A DNA stretch of 64,000 nt, from contig CP136069.1 of NCBI GenBank assembly GCA_032622095.1, forward strand, positions 202,042,690-202,106,689. The letters are read 5' to 3'. The DNA is from Siphonodentalium dalli. Taxonomy: Eukaryota; Mollusca; Scaphopoda; Gadilida; Siphonodentaliidae. Within the stretch, counting starts at the first letter, position 1, and each line of letters starts with the position of its first letter. Below, piece after piece: positions 47,532 to 60,496 of the stretch. The notes below the pieces were generated by a model that was not told where the DNA came from, ran no database searches, and was given only the letters and a program-made list of their open reading frames with translations. Made by a program: the position numbers and the translations under genes.

Positions 47532-50500
47532 TTCCCGAGATGATGCCGTGAGCTAGGACATTTCTTGGAATTCTTGGACAGGTGGTCACGGAAGAAAAAT
47601 ATGGAGGAAATTAAATGGACGAAATAAGGTATATATGAGGCAATTTGCAATTCATTGGCTGGTTCACCTGGTTCACCCGTGTAGCTATTAGTGAATAGTC
47701 TAAATACATGTATGACACATGTTGCTATATATAATATTAATTACTGGGATAACAATTTTGTGTCCAGGCTATGGTTTCTAAGAATTGGATAAGAATTGCT
47801 GTCACATTCTACACAGATCAGTCGCAGTAAATTATTAAATTATGCATGTTAGAGATTTTGTTCTATACAAGGTATGCTAGGAAATTACCGTTATGGTTGG
47901 CGTTTTTCTATGTCGAGTTGTTATTTATCAACTATATAGGAAATAATCGCTTGAATATAATGTGTGTCCATCGTTATATGGTATCCAAATTGATAAGATT
48001 GATTTTACAATCTACACGTGAAGATTCCAGTGAATTATTCAATGAGGCATATATATACAGAGGTAGTGAATATGCCGCAGTTGTGTGTCTGTTTGATTTT
48101 AAACAAGCGAGTTTGGTTGAACATTTTCAGAGCAAAGAAATCTGTCACAAGGTTATGGTTAGATAATTTAAACAGTGTCCTTGATGCCTATTGCGGTCTA
48201 TATAGTAGTAGTTTGTCAAAATACAAAAGTAGTCTGGTTTGACATAGGTCTTGGTTTTGGAAAAGAACTTTAGAGATAATTTAGTTGTTTTGAGCAAGCT
48301 GAGGGCGTATATATTATTAACGCACATTTTGGTAAACTTGGTTGAGGTTGAATAACTTATATTTGAACTGAACAAAAATGATCTAGGAAATTCAGGTTAT
48401 ACAAGTGCTAAATTGTCACACCATTATGCAAGTTATATAGGTATAGAACATTTACTGATGATTTTGGGATGTTGTCAAGTTAATCAGTATGATTTTAGTG
48501 AGTTCTGGTTTTAAACGAATTGTGGGTTCAATTTCTGTTAAGGCAGTTCTGTCGGTCAATTGAGCGTATAATATTACGTTTATTGTGCTCAGATTATCAA
48601 TTCGAAAACATTGGTCATTTATGACAGTTTGTCAAGAAAACTGGTTGCGTCCAGCAAGATATATCTTTAAATAAAAGAAATTAGTTGAAGTAATTCGGAA
48701 AATTTTAAATTACAGACATTATAGTCACTTGAAGTTTGAAGTATGGTTTGGGAATGTTCAATTTAGCCAAATGATTCCAATGTTTTGCAAGAATATCTAG
48801 ATAGATTGCTGTACATGTATCGCCATGGTATATAGGCGTTATCAAAATGGTTTTAATGTGTTCGAGTTTCGAACAAACCAAAGTTGATCGGGTTGATCAA
48901 GTCGGAAAGTCAGAAATGTAACTGAATAATCAATTATGGTATGCCCATACACGAAAAGAATGGCTAGAAAATTGATTATGCCATAATAAAATCTGTTCCG
49001 GGTATTCTGAGAGTGTCTGTAAGTAATAAACCAGACTAACATGCTACCAGCATGTCTAAAATGTTTTTTGACGGCACCGAATACACGGAATAGAATAGAA
49101 ACAAAGAAGTTACTTACCTTTAACGGAATTTAAATGGATCCGAAAATAATCCTATTAATTCCATGAAAATTATACTGTTTAAAAACATTAGAACCAGAGT
49201 AAATAAGATGAAATATTCCTTGAAAACAGGAGAAATATCTCCACCCCACAGAAAACTGTACACAACTGACTGTCCGATGAAAACACACTGAGCTTATGGG
49301 AGGCAATGCATTGTACCCATGTTTAGCCAAAAACATTCCACAGCAGATGTCCGGTGAATATATTTCAATAGAAATGAAGCTGTGCCCCCAGGGTATTAAT
49401 TATGCAAACTGATCAAAGCCGTCCACAGGACAGCAGTAGATTTTCACTGACCACACGGGAGAGAAACATGGGCTCATGGTTATCGATGCATGCTAAGTTG
49501 ATCGATGTATTACACCACTGAGAACCTGTTTTGTTGGTACTGTAGGGGCTGGAGTGGTGATTGTATGCATTTCGTTTATCAGTTAAGCTGTGGTCAGGAA
49601 AAATTAAAGTTTGTATGGTGACTTATCTATTGATTTTAGGTTTAAGTGGACGTATGAATTAGAAATTAGCTTACGCATTTCGTTTAAAAGTTGTCTGAGG
49701 TCATGAAAATAAAAGTTGTATAGTGAACCATTGAATTGTTTTAAAGGGACATAACATATATAATAATGTAATTTAGGTTGTATTAAAAACCCATATATAA
49801 TTAGCTATGTGAACCAAATAAGCCAAGCAAATTGTCTCAGGGGTTGTACATTTTATTCCGTTGTTTCACAAGGAACAACTATATATGAAATATTTGACAT
49901 TTATGTAAAATGTCCGTAATTGGTGTGGGTGTTACATGATAGTTGTTAGAATTACTAGCTGACAAGCTATATATTACTCGAAGGGTATGCCCAAATATGG
50001 GGCCCGTGATATTTGATTTGGCATTCCAAGTTTATGGAATCGTGCTTTGACACAAATGACGAGATTTGACTTGTCGGCGCTAATGATGTTGAAAAAAGTT
50101 TATGTTATAGAGCATTAAGTTACATGCTGGTATACATGGAGATGTTTAGTTTGGCATTCCAGGTTAATGGATAGCGATTTTTACGTGACAGGCGTGATTT
50201 TAACACGCTGTGACAAAGATTTCTAAAATCTCAGTTGATAGAGCATTTGTGCAAGATCGTTTTGTACCATGCTCGTATTTGTAGAAGCTTGGAGCCAAAT
50301 TAAAATGTGAATTGGTTAGATTGTCATTTCAAGGTTGAAATCGTGTTCTACACGTATAAGCGTGTTGTAACGCTATTGACATTACCCAGATAATTCATTT
50401 CAGTTCTTACACAACGTATATGAAGTCCTTTCCACTAGACAGTATTGAACTTTTATTTATGCCCAAATTCAAGATCGAGTTGAACTTTATTCATCTTTCG

Positions 50501-50973
50501 TATCGAAACAAGGCAAATATAACCCTCCACAGGAAGTAAAATTCTGGGTATTAAACCATATTGATCCTTTGTCAAATGTCGCCCGAATTCAAGGTCAAAT
50601 TGAAATTCATTCCAATTTTCGTACCGACACAAGGCGATTATTTGAATATAGCTATGACGATGGGATCGACGCCTCTATCGTTTGGATCTGGATCCGCTGG
50701 GTATTCGGAATGGAGCCAGGACGAATGGAGTTAATAGGGAGGCCACTATTAACTCCCAACACGGAATGAGAAGCTAATATTCCAGGATGGTGCCATTCTC
50801 CTGTTCGGAACAATTCCTGCTAACGACGATTCGGATTATAACATTCATGTGTTAAAACTTATGTTTTACTGTGTTACATGTATATTCCAAATGGGATAGT
50901 TTGGATCTCCACTCACGGAATTATCAAGTTTTTTGTCTTAGGACAAAAATCTTGAAAAAGGTGATGAGAGTTA
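47532..50973 (+). other. Interior of the LTR element, no coding domain
   Basis: AT-rich. The longest frame (47846-48166) has no recognisable motif. A loose internal similarity (TTTGGCATTCCAAG/TTTGGCATTCCAGG near 50019 and 50151; TTCAAGGTCAAATTGAA/TTCAAGATCGAGTTGAA near 50588 and 50467) suggests old duplications. Confidence 0.5.
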
Positions 50974-51416
50974 TGTAATACTTTCAGACGACGTCGACGT
51001 ATGTAAGTAGGGTTAATCGTAGCTGAAAGTTCAATGTCTTTAGCTGAAATGCCGGTGTCCTAATCTTCTGGGAATTATAACTCTGAGTGGATGACCTATA
51101 ATTATGGGTCATTGACTTTTAGAGTTAAATGCTTTGTCAAAGCGGATTATTAATTGTCCATCTGGTTTGATGTAAGCGACACTTGTCCCAGTCAGATCAC
51201 GACATTTGGCGGCTAAGGGCGTTGTCCTTTTCAGCGGATATATACTAGGAGAGCCAAGCTCTCGGAGACTCTTGCTCAGACTCTCGACTCGAAGTCATGT
51301 TATTATATATTTATCCGTGGCCGCCTGGTGTGATGTTGTAAATATTTGTACAATAAATTTCATCAACGTGTTTCCGAGAATTCCAACATAATGGTTAGAA
51401 CCTGGGGAGTGCTACA
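50974..51416 (+). repeat. Right LTR
   Basis: 443 bases, same TATA-like and AATAAA signals as the left LTR. Its close match to the left LTR (apart from the 13-base gap, about six single changes by eye) points to a recent insertion. Confidence 0.75.
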
Positions 51417-53677
51417 CAACCATGTGCGAAACGAAACATTGCAATGGAGACTGACGGACCTGAACATTGCCATATATTTACATATAATATAAGTGTTAAG
51501 TTGAATACAGACAAATCCGATAATTATGTCATCGAATATCATACAATTAGGTTGATATCGGACATGAATATTCACGTAGTTTCATATTGGACTGAATATG
51601 ATTCTGAAATAATTCCACAGTGGTGTTGTACACGTTATTATGTGGTATGGCGCGGGACAGAGTGAAAACATATTATAAAGCGTATGCATCTTGTAAGTCG
51701 ATTTATGCTCACATAGAGCGTAACACAAATAAATAATGCCATATATGGGCTTATTTTTGTTTGTTAAATAAGTTAAATATGAGACTATTTTCGAGAGAAA
51801 AGGCAGATATTTAAAATATTAATGTAGTGTGTGTGAGTGGTGTTGGGGGATATGGCGTCTTGGTCGGTTTGGGCATAATTATCGAACGCATTCTTATTGT
51901 ATTCACAAAATCTGCCGCGAATTTGAGACTAGCCGACGCAACATATAAATCAACCCAATATATTATATCCATGCACTTAGCAACGATAATGTGATCGATA
52001 TAAATAACTAGCTTCAGTTTAAACTTAGCTGAACTTTGAAAAGCACGCCCAATTATTCTGCTGAACATTTGTAGTGATGAGGTCAGATTATGTCAATCAT
52101 TTGTGACATCTAGTTCGTGTTACGGTTTGTGTTGTTGGGGTATGAAACGGTTGGCCAAACTGGCAGTAAATTTAAAAAGTCGACCAATAGCCGAACATGA
52201 TTTAATGTAACACAGACGGGCTATGTACATATTAGAAGATCACATTACGTTTCCGTACTCACCCGACATTTCTGTTAAAAGAAAACAACAAGATATCAGC
52301 AAGAAACAGAGACCCAGTCCATTCACCTCCATCTTCCGCGGTAAAGTGCACCTTCTATTCGCCCTACAATGGTATCGCAAACGTTTCTTACACTGTTCAG
52401 ACTAGATTGTACTCTTAACTGTTATTGCAATTTTGACATTTTCATCTCTACTTCATTGTGCCATATCTATATTGATGGACAGGACATTATACGTTGAATG
52501 ATATTTAATTTAATTTAATTTGTATTGATTTAATTTGAGTAATTTGTTTTTATTGTTTTAATTGTATTTAATGCAGCTCCTTATTATAACACTTCGAACA
52601 CCGAGGTGGTTCCAGTTTCATTCTCAAGTGTTGAGTAGGTATTATATAGACCTTCGTCGAACGTGAGATGACGGCTATTGAACGAAAAAATTGCAGTACT
52701 GCTCTAGAAATTGGACAGAGTATATATATCGTTCCAATATAACTCGGGAGATGAAGTTATTATCTTAATCGATTCGTCCATTGACACCACAAAAGCGGTT
52801 ATCATTCCGAAGCCACTTCACGATTCCGTACCACGGACACCATGCACTTCAGTATCTTTAACAACGACGACAAGATAAGATGCTCATTCAATGCAGCAAG
52901 ACCCCCGCTTTCTAACTTCAATGTATCGTTATCTTATCTCTAGGGCCACATCCAATTGAGTAGGGTACATATTAAAGGAGATGTTTTAAATTGTGAATGG
53001 GATAACGGTGTCTAATAATTTCCGTAGCTGCTGTCAATGTTAGAACTAAGAGAACCGCACATGTGTGTTCCTGTTCAGTTTGTTATCGTTAGAAATACAG
53101 AGAACCGCACAATACGAACGAAACTAAATCGCACTCAAGTGTCGGCACCAACTTCCTACCCGCACGGACTGAATGAACCCTCCTGTGTGTACGAATTTGT
53201 TAGAAAGCTCCACAAGAGAGCTATGACAACACCATTCAGTTCTTATATTAAATAAAGGACATATTTATTCAAAAAGGGTGCAATCCAAGAACGTAGAGTA
53301 AAGTAACATCGATCACATGGTGGTTATATTCATTACACAGTTTGAAGTAACAGTGTTAACATATACCAGAATATCTGTGTTGATTGGATGAAAAATCGCA
53401 GTACCAGGTGTACCAGGTATCTGGAAAATATCAAAAAGACCCGCTGGTAAAAGACGTGAGTTGCGGAGTTTTGTTGTTCTATCGGAAGATTGTTAACAAC
53501 CTGATATCCTCTAACTGGCAAGCGGTCGATGAATAAATACCAGAATGTATTACGGGTGACTGCCAATGCTTGGCAGAATATTAAGAAATGTTGAACCATG
53601 TCAGTATATGCACATGTCATCTGGAATATACTCCAAGTGTAAAACAAATATTGAAAAGACAACTCAGTGATTCGTCT
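51417..53677. other. No recognisable gene
   Basis: AT-rich with a TTTAATTTAATTTG patch near 52505. Frames at 52223-52405 (+), 53037-53255 (+) and 53333-53662 (-) have no motif or splice support. In 53045-53115 a short AGAGAACCGCACA word is duplicated. Confidence 0.5.
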
Positions 53678-54077
53678 TTAACCCTTTACCCAACAGAACG
53701 GCCCTGTGCCAATGCATTCTCTTATATATGCGAGTCGACCATAGGTCGCCTCGCATATATAAGAGAATGCATTGGCTTAACACATTACAAATTATAAAAT
53801 TGTTAAAGAATGTAAGAAAAAATGGTAAAAAGTGTTAAAAAAAGATTTTTTTTAGGCCAATGCATTCTCTTATATATGCGAGGCGACCTATGGTCGACTC
53901 GCATATATAAGAGAATGCATTGGCACAGGGCATAACTGTAACTATCACAATGTGGTCAAGGAGCCGATTCCAATGATATCCATATTTGTATGGTTCTATT
54001 GAGACAGACCGAAGGTATTTTAGGCTGTTGAAGCTTTATTTGGCCGGTCTTGGCCGGTTTGTTGGGTAAAGGGTTAA
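53678..54077 (+). mobile_element. TTAA-flanked double-hairpin MITE, copy d
   Basis: 400 bases with intact TTAA on both sides, the same terminal inverted repeats and both long hairpins. It differs from copy a by only scattered bases. Confidence 0.8.
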
Positions 54078-54550
54078 GCTATAACCACCATATACAAAGT
54101 GCTCATTGTTGACTCCATCCAGCCCTCATGCCTTATTTAAATTATTATACAAAACACGTTTTTGCTGTTGACGTTACAGGAAAAGCAACAATTGCATCTG
54201 GAAGGCTAGACGAGGAGCGATTCGATTCCTTTTCTAAACATTCATTTACATTGGCATAATGGGACTCGTCGAGCGACGGGTCAGTTAAGCAAACTGAGAA
54301 GATACCGTTATATTAAACACATCATGCCTCGGATATCTCGTGTGCATCCCTGACGAGGCTACCATTATATTTTAAAACTTAACCAGAAAGAGTCCCAAGC
54401 TTTAAACAGTCTAAAAAGTTTCTTGAGCAGGTTCTGCACATTCATCAATGAGGTTTTTGAATGAAACAAGCTACTGTTTGGATGATCTGCTATAATCACG
54501 TCTAAAATTACATTGTTGGCCAGTAGGATCATTGATCGGTTTACCGGCTG
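54078..54550. other. No recognisable gene
   Basis: Nothing supported beyond short frames. Confidence 0.5.
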
Positions 54551-55119
54551 CTATCCAAACTGACTCATATTTTCATGAAGTTGGGTCCAATATGGCTTCC
54601 AAAACTTTTTGAAACTCTTGCACGGGACATTACATGTATGTTGTGCCGAGTTGTTTTCAGCGTTAATGATATTGCTACGAAATGACTCCAGATCACTTTG
54701 GTTGAATACAACACTATTATCCTTAGGAAACGAAGATTCCAAGTAGGATTGATAGCTTGTTCGAGACCGAAGTTCATGGCGAAATTTCTTATAGTTTAGC
54801 ATTGGACGACCAAAAGCTGACATTGGTTGATGAACTGGCATTAAGGCATTTATTATAAGTAGCATTGGTCTGAGATCTAACACGTCTAATGCATCATCTT
54901 CTTCTTGGCAGTGAATGAAGGGGTCAGTTACAGACTCGTGTATAACAAAGTGGTATATTACAGAACCGGTACCAAGTACGCCATAGAAGGCACATCGGTG
55001 AACTATTCACAAAAACAACTTTTGCTGGCTATGAAACATTGTAGACATTCACCACTTGAGTCCCCGTGTTGAATATTGGCGTTGAAATCGCCGATGAAAA
55101 TGACAGTCCCCATCTTACT
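54551..55119 (-). mobile_element. LINE endonuclease fragment
   Basis: Minus-strand remnant in two blocks. First MGTVIFIGDFNANIQ near 55110-55060 holds the GDFNA motif of the apurinic-type endonuclease of non-LTR retrotransposons. After a stop and shift, YHFVIHESVTDP continues to DALDVLDLRPMLLIINALMP, the degenerate place of the usual SDHRP/SDHxPI motif, then LMPVHQPMSAFGRPMLNYKK and a linker ending at 54551. It is broken and truncated. The linker differs from both fragments at 46 kb. Confidence 0.6.
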
Positions 55120-55124
55120 ATATG

Positions 55125-55500
55125 TGTGCCATTTTGGGCCGACATTTTTTTTTAGGTCGAGTTCGTAAAAATAGTCCGAAAAAGTGTCGAACCTGTGCTC
55201 GGTCCGAAATTTTTTAGAAAATGTGGAAAATGACCACGGGAATATACTCAGCAAAACTAACAAAAATTTGAACCGAAAACAAAGTCCAAAGTAGAAAGTC
55301 GGAAATTCCTCGAAATTAGGCAAAGTCTAAAAAATAAAGAGAAAATGGCCCCAATGAGTCCAAATTCTCAAGTGGCCAGCTGGCCGAAACATTTCGGGCC
55401 GAATTATTTTGGGTCGATTTCGTGAAAGTGGTCCGAAAAAGTGTCGAACCTGTGCTCGGTCCGATTTTTTGGGGAAAAGAATGCAGCCAAAAAAAAAGGC
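55125..55500. repeat. Diverged direct duplication, about 260 bases apart
   Basis: The block GTCCGAAAAAGTGTCGAACC followed by TGTGCTCGGTCCGA occurs at about 55171 and 55431, each preceded by GGGCCGA..TTTTGGGTCGA-like sequence. This is a two-copy tandem duplication with indels. Confidence 0.7.
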
Positions 55501-58172
55501 AGCAGTACACAATTTCTAAGGCTTGTAGGAAAAATAGGAAAATAAGTATCCGAGGGACACAATTTCCAGTGTAGCCTGTGATAAATGTGGATTTACTTGT
55601 CTCATAATTTAATTATGTTAAAAGTAATTCCATACCAAACACGTCCATATTGGCATTATTTTCAATGACATCACTTACCAGATACACGCTCTCCATAATA
55701 GTTTTCACTGCGGTCCGCGCAATGCAACTGAATAACGGGTATACGTTCTATCTGAGCTTATTTGAGAATAATTCGAATATTGACCTATTGCGCGAGGATG
55801 TGTTGTCCTGATCGTCAGTTTATGACACGAGTGCGATGCAGCAAAGGCTGTGTATACACATATTCCCTGCACTTTTTTCCTGAGTTATGAACGCCGCCTC
55901 GGTCAAAATAATTTCCAGTTGATACTGGTTGTTCATTTTAGTGCTGGGAGTTATGCAACGATCAATTATACTCTGGTAATGATAATTTGCTACGAGTTCT
56001 CGTCAGCGTAGGCCAGACAAAAATTAATCCGCAGCAGACAAAAGCGATTTGATCTTTGCCGCATAGGGACCAGTCATGACTGGGACGTGTCTGGGTCTCT
56101 GTGTGGGGGTGGGGGTCCACATTGTAATTTCCAACTGCAGCTATTCCCCTTGAACCAGACCAGTCACAAGAGCTTGCATAAATGCATTGGAACCAATCCC
56201 CTTAAGTTTTGATTTTTCTCGACTTTCACCTCACAGGCCTGGAAGATAGTATGTAACCGTATCCTAGGCTGAATGGATAAGTAGTCATGTGGTAACTAAC
56301 CATAGAGAGGAACGAAATCAACTGGTTGGACCATGGGTCTATCCAGCGTGAGCAAATATGGAGATCTGAACCTGTAAATTGCCAACATTTCTAACATCTA
56401 TAGTGTAACTCGTTTCTAAGTTAGTATTAAACTGGTTTTTCGATCCCTTTAGCTTTGTATATTAAACATGTTTAAACCATCTCTAAGGTGGCAGGACAAG
56501 AACCACGGTCGGCTCAGTGTGATAATTTTGAAACTTGAACATTAAAATCGTTAAATTCTAGCATACATATTAGCCTCCAGCTGTCCAAGTGTTGGAATTT
56601 TCCAAACTGACACCAACTAATTTTGGAACACTACCAACTGATGGCTATTTCAGTCCAAACATTTTACCAAGATTAGGAAAATGTGCAAATGTTGTAAACG
56701 GGTAGATACAGAAATGCATACAAATACAACGTTAGTCGTTTGTGTGAGCAAAAATCTTATCCGTTATAAGCCACGATCAACACCGATGTATTGCGACAGG
56801 CAAATTGGATTTGATTAATCATTACTGTTTGCTTAAATTGTGTCATGTGGTAGGGGTCAGGGGGTGTACGCACAACTTTGGTATTTTTTTTCAACAGTCG
56901 GAAATTACTGAACTGGCACAACATTTGTTGGAAATTTCACATCATCTATAGGTTGAAATTGTTCTTGTAGATTGAATTTCCAACAATTTAATAGTTGGGA
57001 ATGTGTTTCTTTAGACACTTGTGTCTGTAAAAATGTACCAGTATCTACACAAATATGAACGCCGCTCGGCCAATATAATTGCTAGCTTTGGTTGATACTG
57101 GTTGTTCAGTTTACTGTTGGGAGTTTGTAACGATCAATTGTAGCACACATCCCCCGTACAATATTCAAACATAATCGGCTGAATGCTGGTCTCTGGTCCA
57201 GACCACCATAGTAATCATGGCATTCCAAGTATGGACCTTGTATCGGGGCAATACCTGGTCGCGAGCTCGGATCGTCGATTAACATCAATCTCTGGACAAA
57301 AGCGTGCTGTTATGCGTACTGCGTCGAGATTGGTGTGTGACACCCAACATGAGCAAGTGAAAGCGGCACATATCCGTAGTGTATAGCGGTATATGTATGC
57401 CGTCGCCGTTCGACTGGGATACTGGGACAGGGGGTGCGGATTTCTCACCCTCTAATTTTCAACAGCTGGAAGTTAATTCCTGAACGGGAGTTAGAAAGTT
57501 CAGACCGACCGTGGCCATATAGTGAAAGCTTAAAGATATATTATGGACTTGTTCGGTGCGTAAAATTGATAAGTTAGTACTCAGTCTTATGCTAACTGTG
57601 GGAATTCTACTAAATTGTTTTCAGACAAAAACCCGCATATTTAGATAAATTAAGTAATTTCGGTCATATTTGTGAACTGAAACGGTTACCAGGTGGAAAA
57701 AATATAAACTTAGGGGTTGTCAGACTCATATCCAGCAATGGGAAGAACCGTTGTAAACTCGGTGAAAACTGGAACATAACATGGGGTGCAAATAGAAGTT
57801 ACTGGAAGGGGTGCATTTATAAACTATAAGTGAACACCCATAACAGGGACCCTCTAGCCACGTCCCTGTTGACTCATGCTTTACACTGATTTAATGTTTC
57901 CATTCGGTGTATATTTCACGGCCTATAATGTTGAATAACACAGAATAGCCTATACCATTAAAATGACTTTAGAACATAAAACACAAACAAACGTTTTCAT
58001 CCTTGCACATGTGCCCCCACCTAAAGATGATCCATGTTCCGGCCTGTCCGAATGATAATTGGGATACCGACAAGCAGAAATGACCAAAATTTGAAGCATA
58101 TCATTCGCATCTTTCACATCACAGCCTTTGGTTTCGAGACATCTCATCGCAGGATCGGCGTTGATCCCCGAA
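55501..58172. other. No gene; two related 90-base repeats
   Basis: About 55888-55975 and 57056-57145 share ATGAACGCCGC, TTGATACTGGTTGTTCA and AACGATCAATT in the same order, so they are copies of one unidentified repeat. Nothing else is supported. Confidence 0.5.
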
Positions 58173-59979
58173 ATTATAGTGGGTACCCACACTTGGACGC
58201 ATATATTATAGTGGGTACCCACACTTGGACGCATATATTATAGTGGGTATCACACTTGGACGCATATATTATAGTGGGTACCCACACTTGGACGCATATA
58301 TTATAGTGGGTACCACACTTGGACGCATATATTATAGTGGGTACCACACTTGGACACATATATTATAGTGGGTACCACACTTGGACGCATATATTATAGT
58401 GGGTACCACACTTTGACGCATATATTATAGTGGGTACCACACTTGGACGCATATATTATAGTGGGTACCACACTTGGACGCATATATTATAGTGGGTACC
58501 ACACTTGGACGCATATATTATAGTGGGTACCAACACTTGGACGCATAAATTATAGTGGGTACCCACACTTGGACGCATAAATTATAGTGGGTACCCACAC
58601 TTGGACGCATAAATTATAGTGGGTACCCACACTTGGACGCATAAATTATAGTGGTTACCCACACTTGGACGCATAAATTATAGTGGGTACCCACACTTGG
58701 ACGCATATATTATAGTGGGTACCCACACTTGGACGCATAAATTATAGTGGGTACCCACACTTGGACGCATATATTATAGTGGGTACCCACACTTGGACGC
58801 ATAAATTATAGTGGGTACCACACTTGGACGCATATATTACAGTGGGTACCACACTTGGACGCATATATTATAGTGGGTACCACACTTGGACGCATATATT
58901 ATAGTGGGTACCAACACTTGGACGCATAAATTATAGTGGGTACCCACACTTGGACGCATAAATTATAGTGGGTACCCACACTTGGACGCATAAATTATAG
59001 TGGGTACCCACACTTGGACGCATAAATTATAGTGGTTACCCACACTTGGACGCATAAATTATAGTGGGTACCCACACTTGGACGCATATATTATAGTGGG
59101 TACCCACACTTGGACGCATAAATTATAGTGGGTACCCACACTTGGACGCATATATTATAGTGGGTACCCACACTTGGACGCATAAATTATAGTGGGTACC
59201 CACACTTGGACGCATATATTATAGTGGGTACCCACACTTGGACGCATAAATTATAGTGGGTACCACACTTGGACGCATATATTATAGTGGGTACCCACAC
59301 TTGGACGCATATATTATAGTGGGTACCCACACTTGGACGCATAAATTATAGTGGGTACCACACTTTGACGCATATATTATAGTGGGTACCCACACTTGGA
59401 CGCATATATTATAGTGGGTACCCACACTTGGACGCATAAATTATAGTGGGTACCCACACTTGGACGCATATATTATAGTGGGTACCCACACTTGGACGCA
59501 TATATTATAGTGGGTACCACACATGGACGCATATATTATAGTGGGTACCACAATTGGACGCATATATTATAGTGGGTACCCACACTTGGACGCATATATT
59601 ATAGTGGGTACCACACTTGGACGCATATATTATAGTGGGTACCACACTTGGACGCATATATTATAGTGGGTACCCACACTTGGACGCATATATTATAGTG
59701 GGTACCACACTTGGACGCATATATTATAGTGGGTATCACACTTGGACGCATATATTATAGTGGGTACCACACTTGGACGCATATATTATAGTGGGTACCC
59801 ACACATGGACGCATATATTATAGTGGGTACCCACACTTGGACGCATAAATTATAGTGGGTACCCACACTTGGACGCATATATTATAGTGGGTACCCACAC
59901 TTGGACGCATATATTATAGTGGGTACCCACACTTGGACGCATAAATTATAGTGGGTACCCACACTTGGACGCATATATA
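58173..59979 (+). repeat. 32-33 base minisatellite, about 55 copies
   Basis: Unit ATTATAGTGGGTACCCACAC plus TTGGACGCATAT. The unit has a palindromic GTGGGTACCCAC core. Two variants alternate: CCCACAC (33 bases) or CCACAC (32), and GCATATATT or GCATAAATT. A block of several variants including a unique GTGGTTACCC copy is present twice, about 379 bases apart (58527-58660 and 58906-59040), showing higher-order duplication. Confidence 0.95.
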
Positions 59980-60496
59980 AAGTTTTGCCAACCTACTGCA
60001 GGCTAGACATGTTGTTTTTTAATTAGACATAAATTGTTCTATTGATACACGCATTATCCGCCAATTTATGAGTGATAATTATGTTTCAAGCGAACTACCT
60101 AACGTCAAAAACTGTATTCTATTTATGACCAAATCGGAAATGAGTCGGAATTTCAATTAGCCTTATCGGGGTGAAAGCATGCTATAGTCGCTATCGCATT
60201 GACGGAACATTCCGCTTTGTGAAATTATGTTTTGAAAAGTGGATATCACCACTTATCTGGGAGATATCTAGCTTCATCTCAGGGAAGATATGTTTATTTA
60301 TCAAAACCGCAATTCTCGGGTTTGGTGATACCCTCGGGTTTGGCGATACCACGTACACGGAGGTGTTGGATGATAATACAAAGGCAAACCATGGTAAACT
60401 GAGTTTTTAAAAGACGAGAATACGGAGCGGCCGGACCAATAATCCCAGCTTACTCGCTTCGAAGTTAGGCAACACATCGTGGTCATCGTATAAATA
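59980..60496. other. No gene; weak 5S rRNA-like patch
   Basis: 60445-60485 (CGCTTCGAAGTTAGGCAACA then CATCGTGGTCA) loosely resembles the internal part of 5S rRNA (GAAGTTAAGCAAC...GGTCA). If real it would be a 5S-derived retroposon remnant rather than a gene. A direct duplication CTCGGGTTTGG.GATACC is at 60315-60350. Confidence 0.25.

Larger units (their letters stand above)
47075..51416 (+). mobile_element. Non-autonomous LTR retroelement (LARD-like)
   Basis: Two direct repeats (47075-47531 and 50974-51416) start TGTAATACTTTCAGACG and end GGGGAGTGCTACA, so they have TG...CA ends. CAAC lies directly before the first and directly after the second: a 4-base target duplication. The interior of 3.44 kb has only short, non-retroviral frames; no gag, protease or polymerase motif is visible. 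A purine-rich run (GAAAAAGGTGATGAGAG) lies just before the right LTR, as a polypurine tract should. No primer-binding site starting TGG follows the left LTR. Mobilisation must have come from another element. Confidence 0.75.

Noticed and set aside
47846-48166. 106-codon frame inside the LTR element
   Set aside because: No gag, protease, reverse transcriptase or integrase motif; composition is that of AT-rich non-coding DNA.
53333-53662. 109-codon minus frame rich in Phe, Leu and Tyr
   Set aside because: Hydrophobic composition is expected from AT-rich DNA; no domain or splice signal was recognised.
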